NCBI RefSeq assembly: GCF_036962685.1
Contig: NZ_JBALOP010000055.1
Coordinates: forward strand, 65,104-129,103
DNA from: Ferdinandcohnia sp036962685
GTDB taxonomy: Bacteria > Bacillota > Bacilli > Bacillales > Bacillaceae_L
DNA length: 64,000 nt
Direction of reading: 5' to 3'
Of the stretch, positions 63,457-64,000 are shown in pieces. The position numbers were made by a program, and so were the translations under genes. Below the pieces are notes generated by a model. It was not told the DNA's origin. It did not search any database and saw nothing but the letters and a program-made list of their open reading frames with translations. The number at the start of each line of letters is the position of its first letter. Position 1 is the stretch's first letter.

Positions 63457-63512
63457 TTTTCAACAAAAAGTTGATTAATCCTTCTTGGATTAACGGACCC
63501 GTTAGGTATACA
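63457..63512. repeat. Intergenic hairpin repeat, copy C
   Basis: TTTCAACAAAAAG is followed by GATTAATCC, TTCTT, GGATTAAC and then GGACCCGTTAGGTATAC. The hairpin and the CCCGTT tail match copy B. Confidence 0.5.
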
Positions 63513-63536
63513 TAAACACTTACAGACAATAGGTCA

Positions 63537-63824
63537 TTATTTCTTACCTTTTCGTTCTAAAAGTATAGGTGCTATATTTAGTAAGATAGAAACAATTGTC
63601 AAAAACCATAATGCCCTTTCCATACCAGGTACTACATCTTCTATAGCTGCCCAATCTCTCACTTCTACCCACCGTGATACAAGACTGTATTCTGCACAAA
63701 GTGTTAATGCTGTAAATGATAATCCCATTGCCATAGCAAGCTTATAATCCTTTCCTGCTGTATACATATAAAGATTTATAAAAGTTGCGACTATTGCAAC
63801 AACCCCAAATATCATAAATAACAT
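63537..63824 (-). CDS. Small three-span membrane protein
   Basis: The 95-residue protein starts at ATG with TGGAGG upstream. Three hydrophobic spans are seen: MLFMIFGVVAIVATFINLYMY, LAMAMGLSFTALTLCAEYSLV and ALWFLTIVSILLNIAPILL. The C-terminus is basic (ERKGKK). No family was recognised. The last 176 bases of the window hold no gene. Confidence 0.75.
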   Translation of the reverse strand: MLFMIFGVVAIVATFINLYMYTAGKDYKLAMAMGLSFTALTLCAEYSLVSRWVEVRDWAAIEDVVPGMERALWFLTIVSILLNIAPILLERKGKK

Positions 63825-64000
63825 TACTAGCCTCCATATATTTTTATTTTTGTCGTGTAATAATACTAACGTGCATCATCTCCATTTTTTGCATTACTTT
63901 TTTATAAGACATTAATACGTAAAATTTTATTTTATAGTAAATGCACTTCCATTTGTGATTTCATATTGAACAAACCTGCCTCTTTCGTATTATAAGGTTA

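Overview
The window looks like chromosomal DNA of a low-GC Gram-positive bacterium of the Bacillaceae (Bacillus, Neobacillus or a relative). Pointers are strong AGGAGG-type ribosome binding sites, many TTG starts, CcpA (cre) operators, DUF2187, HXXEE and YesL-type proteins, FIMAH-type C-terminal domains, and a sugar ABC transporter without its own ATPase. No rRNA, tRNA or CRISPR array was seen. The genus cannot be fixed by eye.

Bases 1 to about 31,400, and probably on to 35,300, form a large carbohydrate-utilisation locus. Eleven tightly packed genes run leftward from 14,696 past the left edge: an SDR epimerase-like protein, a DHDPS-family aldolase, a zinc-type dehydrogenase, NagA, a GH20 hexosaminidase, a GH1 glucosidase, two Gfo/Idh/MocA oxidoreductases, an FAD oxidoreductase, a large putative glycosidase and a DUF4838-like protein. 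Divergent from them is a regulator with a GGDEF-like core and a C-terminal winged helix. Next comes a sugar ABC transporter (binding lipoprotein and two permeases) with a third Gfo/Idh/MocA enzyme, then a GNAT protein, a YesL-like membrane protein and a second FAD oxidoreductase. Three very large, mutually related secreted beta-propeller proteins with carbohydrate-binding-like modules follow. Four promoters in this stretch share one architecture: AAAGAC and GACTTGTC half-sites 11 bp apart, with the second half-site overlapping the -35 box. They are very likely one regulon, and the divergent regulator is the natural candidate to control it. The enzyme set suggests uptake and dismantling of an amino-sugar-containing or unusual glycoside, partly by oxidation rather than plain hydrolysis.

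Bases 35,600 to 50,400 are a mixed region. It holds a small zinc-ribbon protein, a SET-domain protein, a large secreted phosphodiester glycosidase fused to a calcineurin-like phosphoesterase, a polytopic membrane protein, an MFS transporter preceded by an overlapping 47-codon ORF, a lone SF1 helicase with a Vsr-like nuclease domain (possible phage defence), a LysE exporter and small enzymes.

Bases 50,700 to 60,050 hold a leftward branched-chain-type (Liv) ABC transporter operon interleaved with a long-chain acyl-CoA ligase and a PaaK-like ligase, with a cre site just upstream. A DUF3870-like small protein and an MBL-fold hydrolase with a TetR-type operator in its promoter lie next to it. This is probably uptake and CoA activation of a carboxylic acid.

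The last 4 kb contain small membrane proteins, a DUF2187 protein, a decayed DedA-family pseudogene, a glycine-zipper protein, the left-end remnant of an IS110-type element and a lipoprotein. Three copies of an intergenic hairpin repeat are scattered there.
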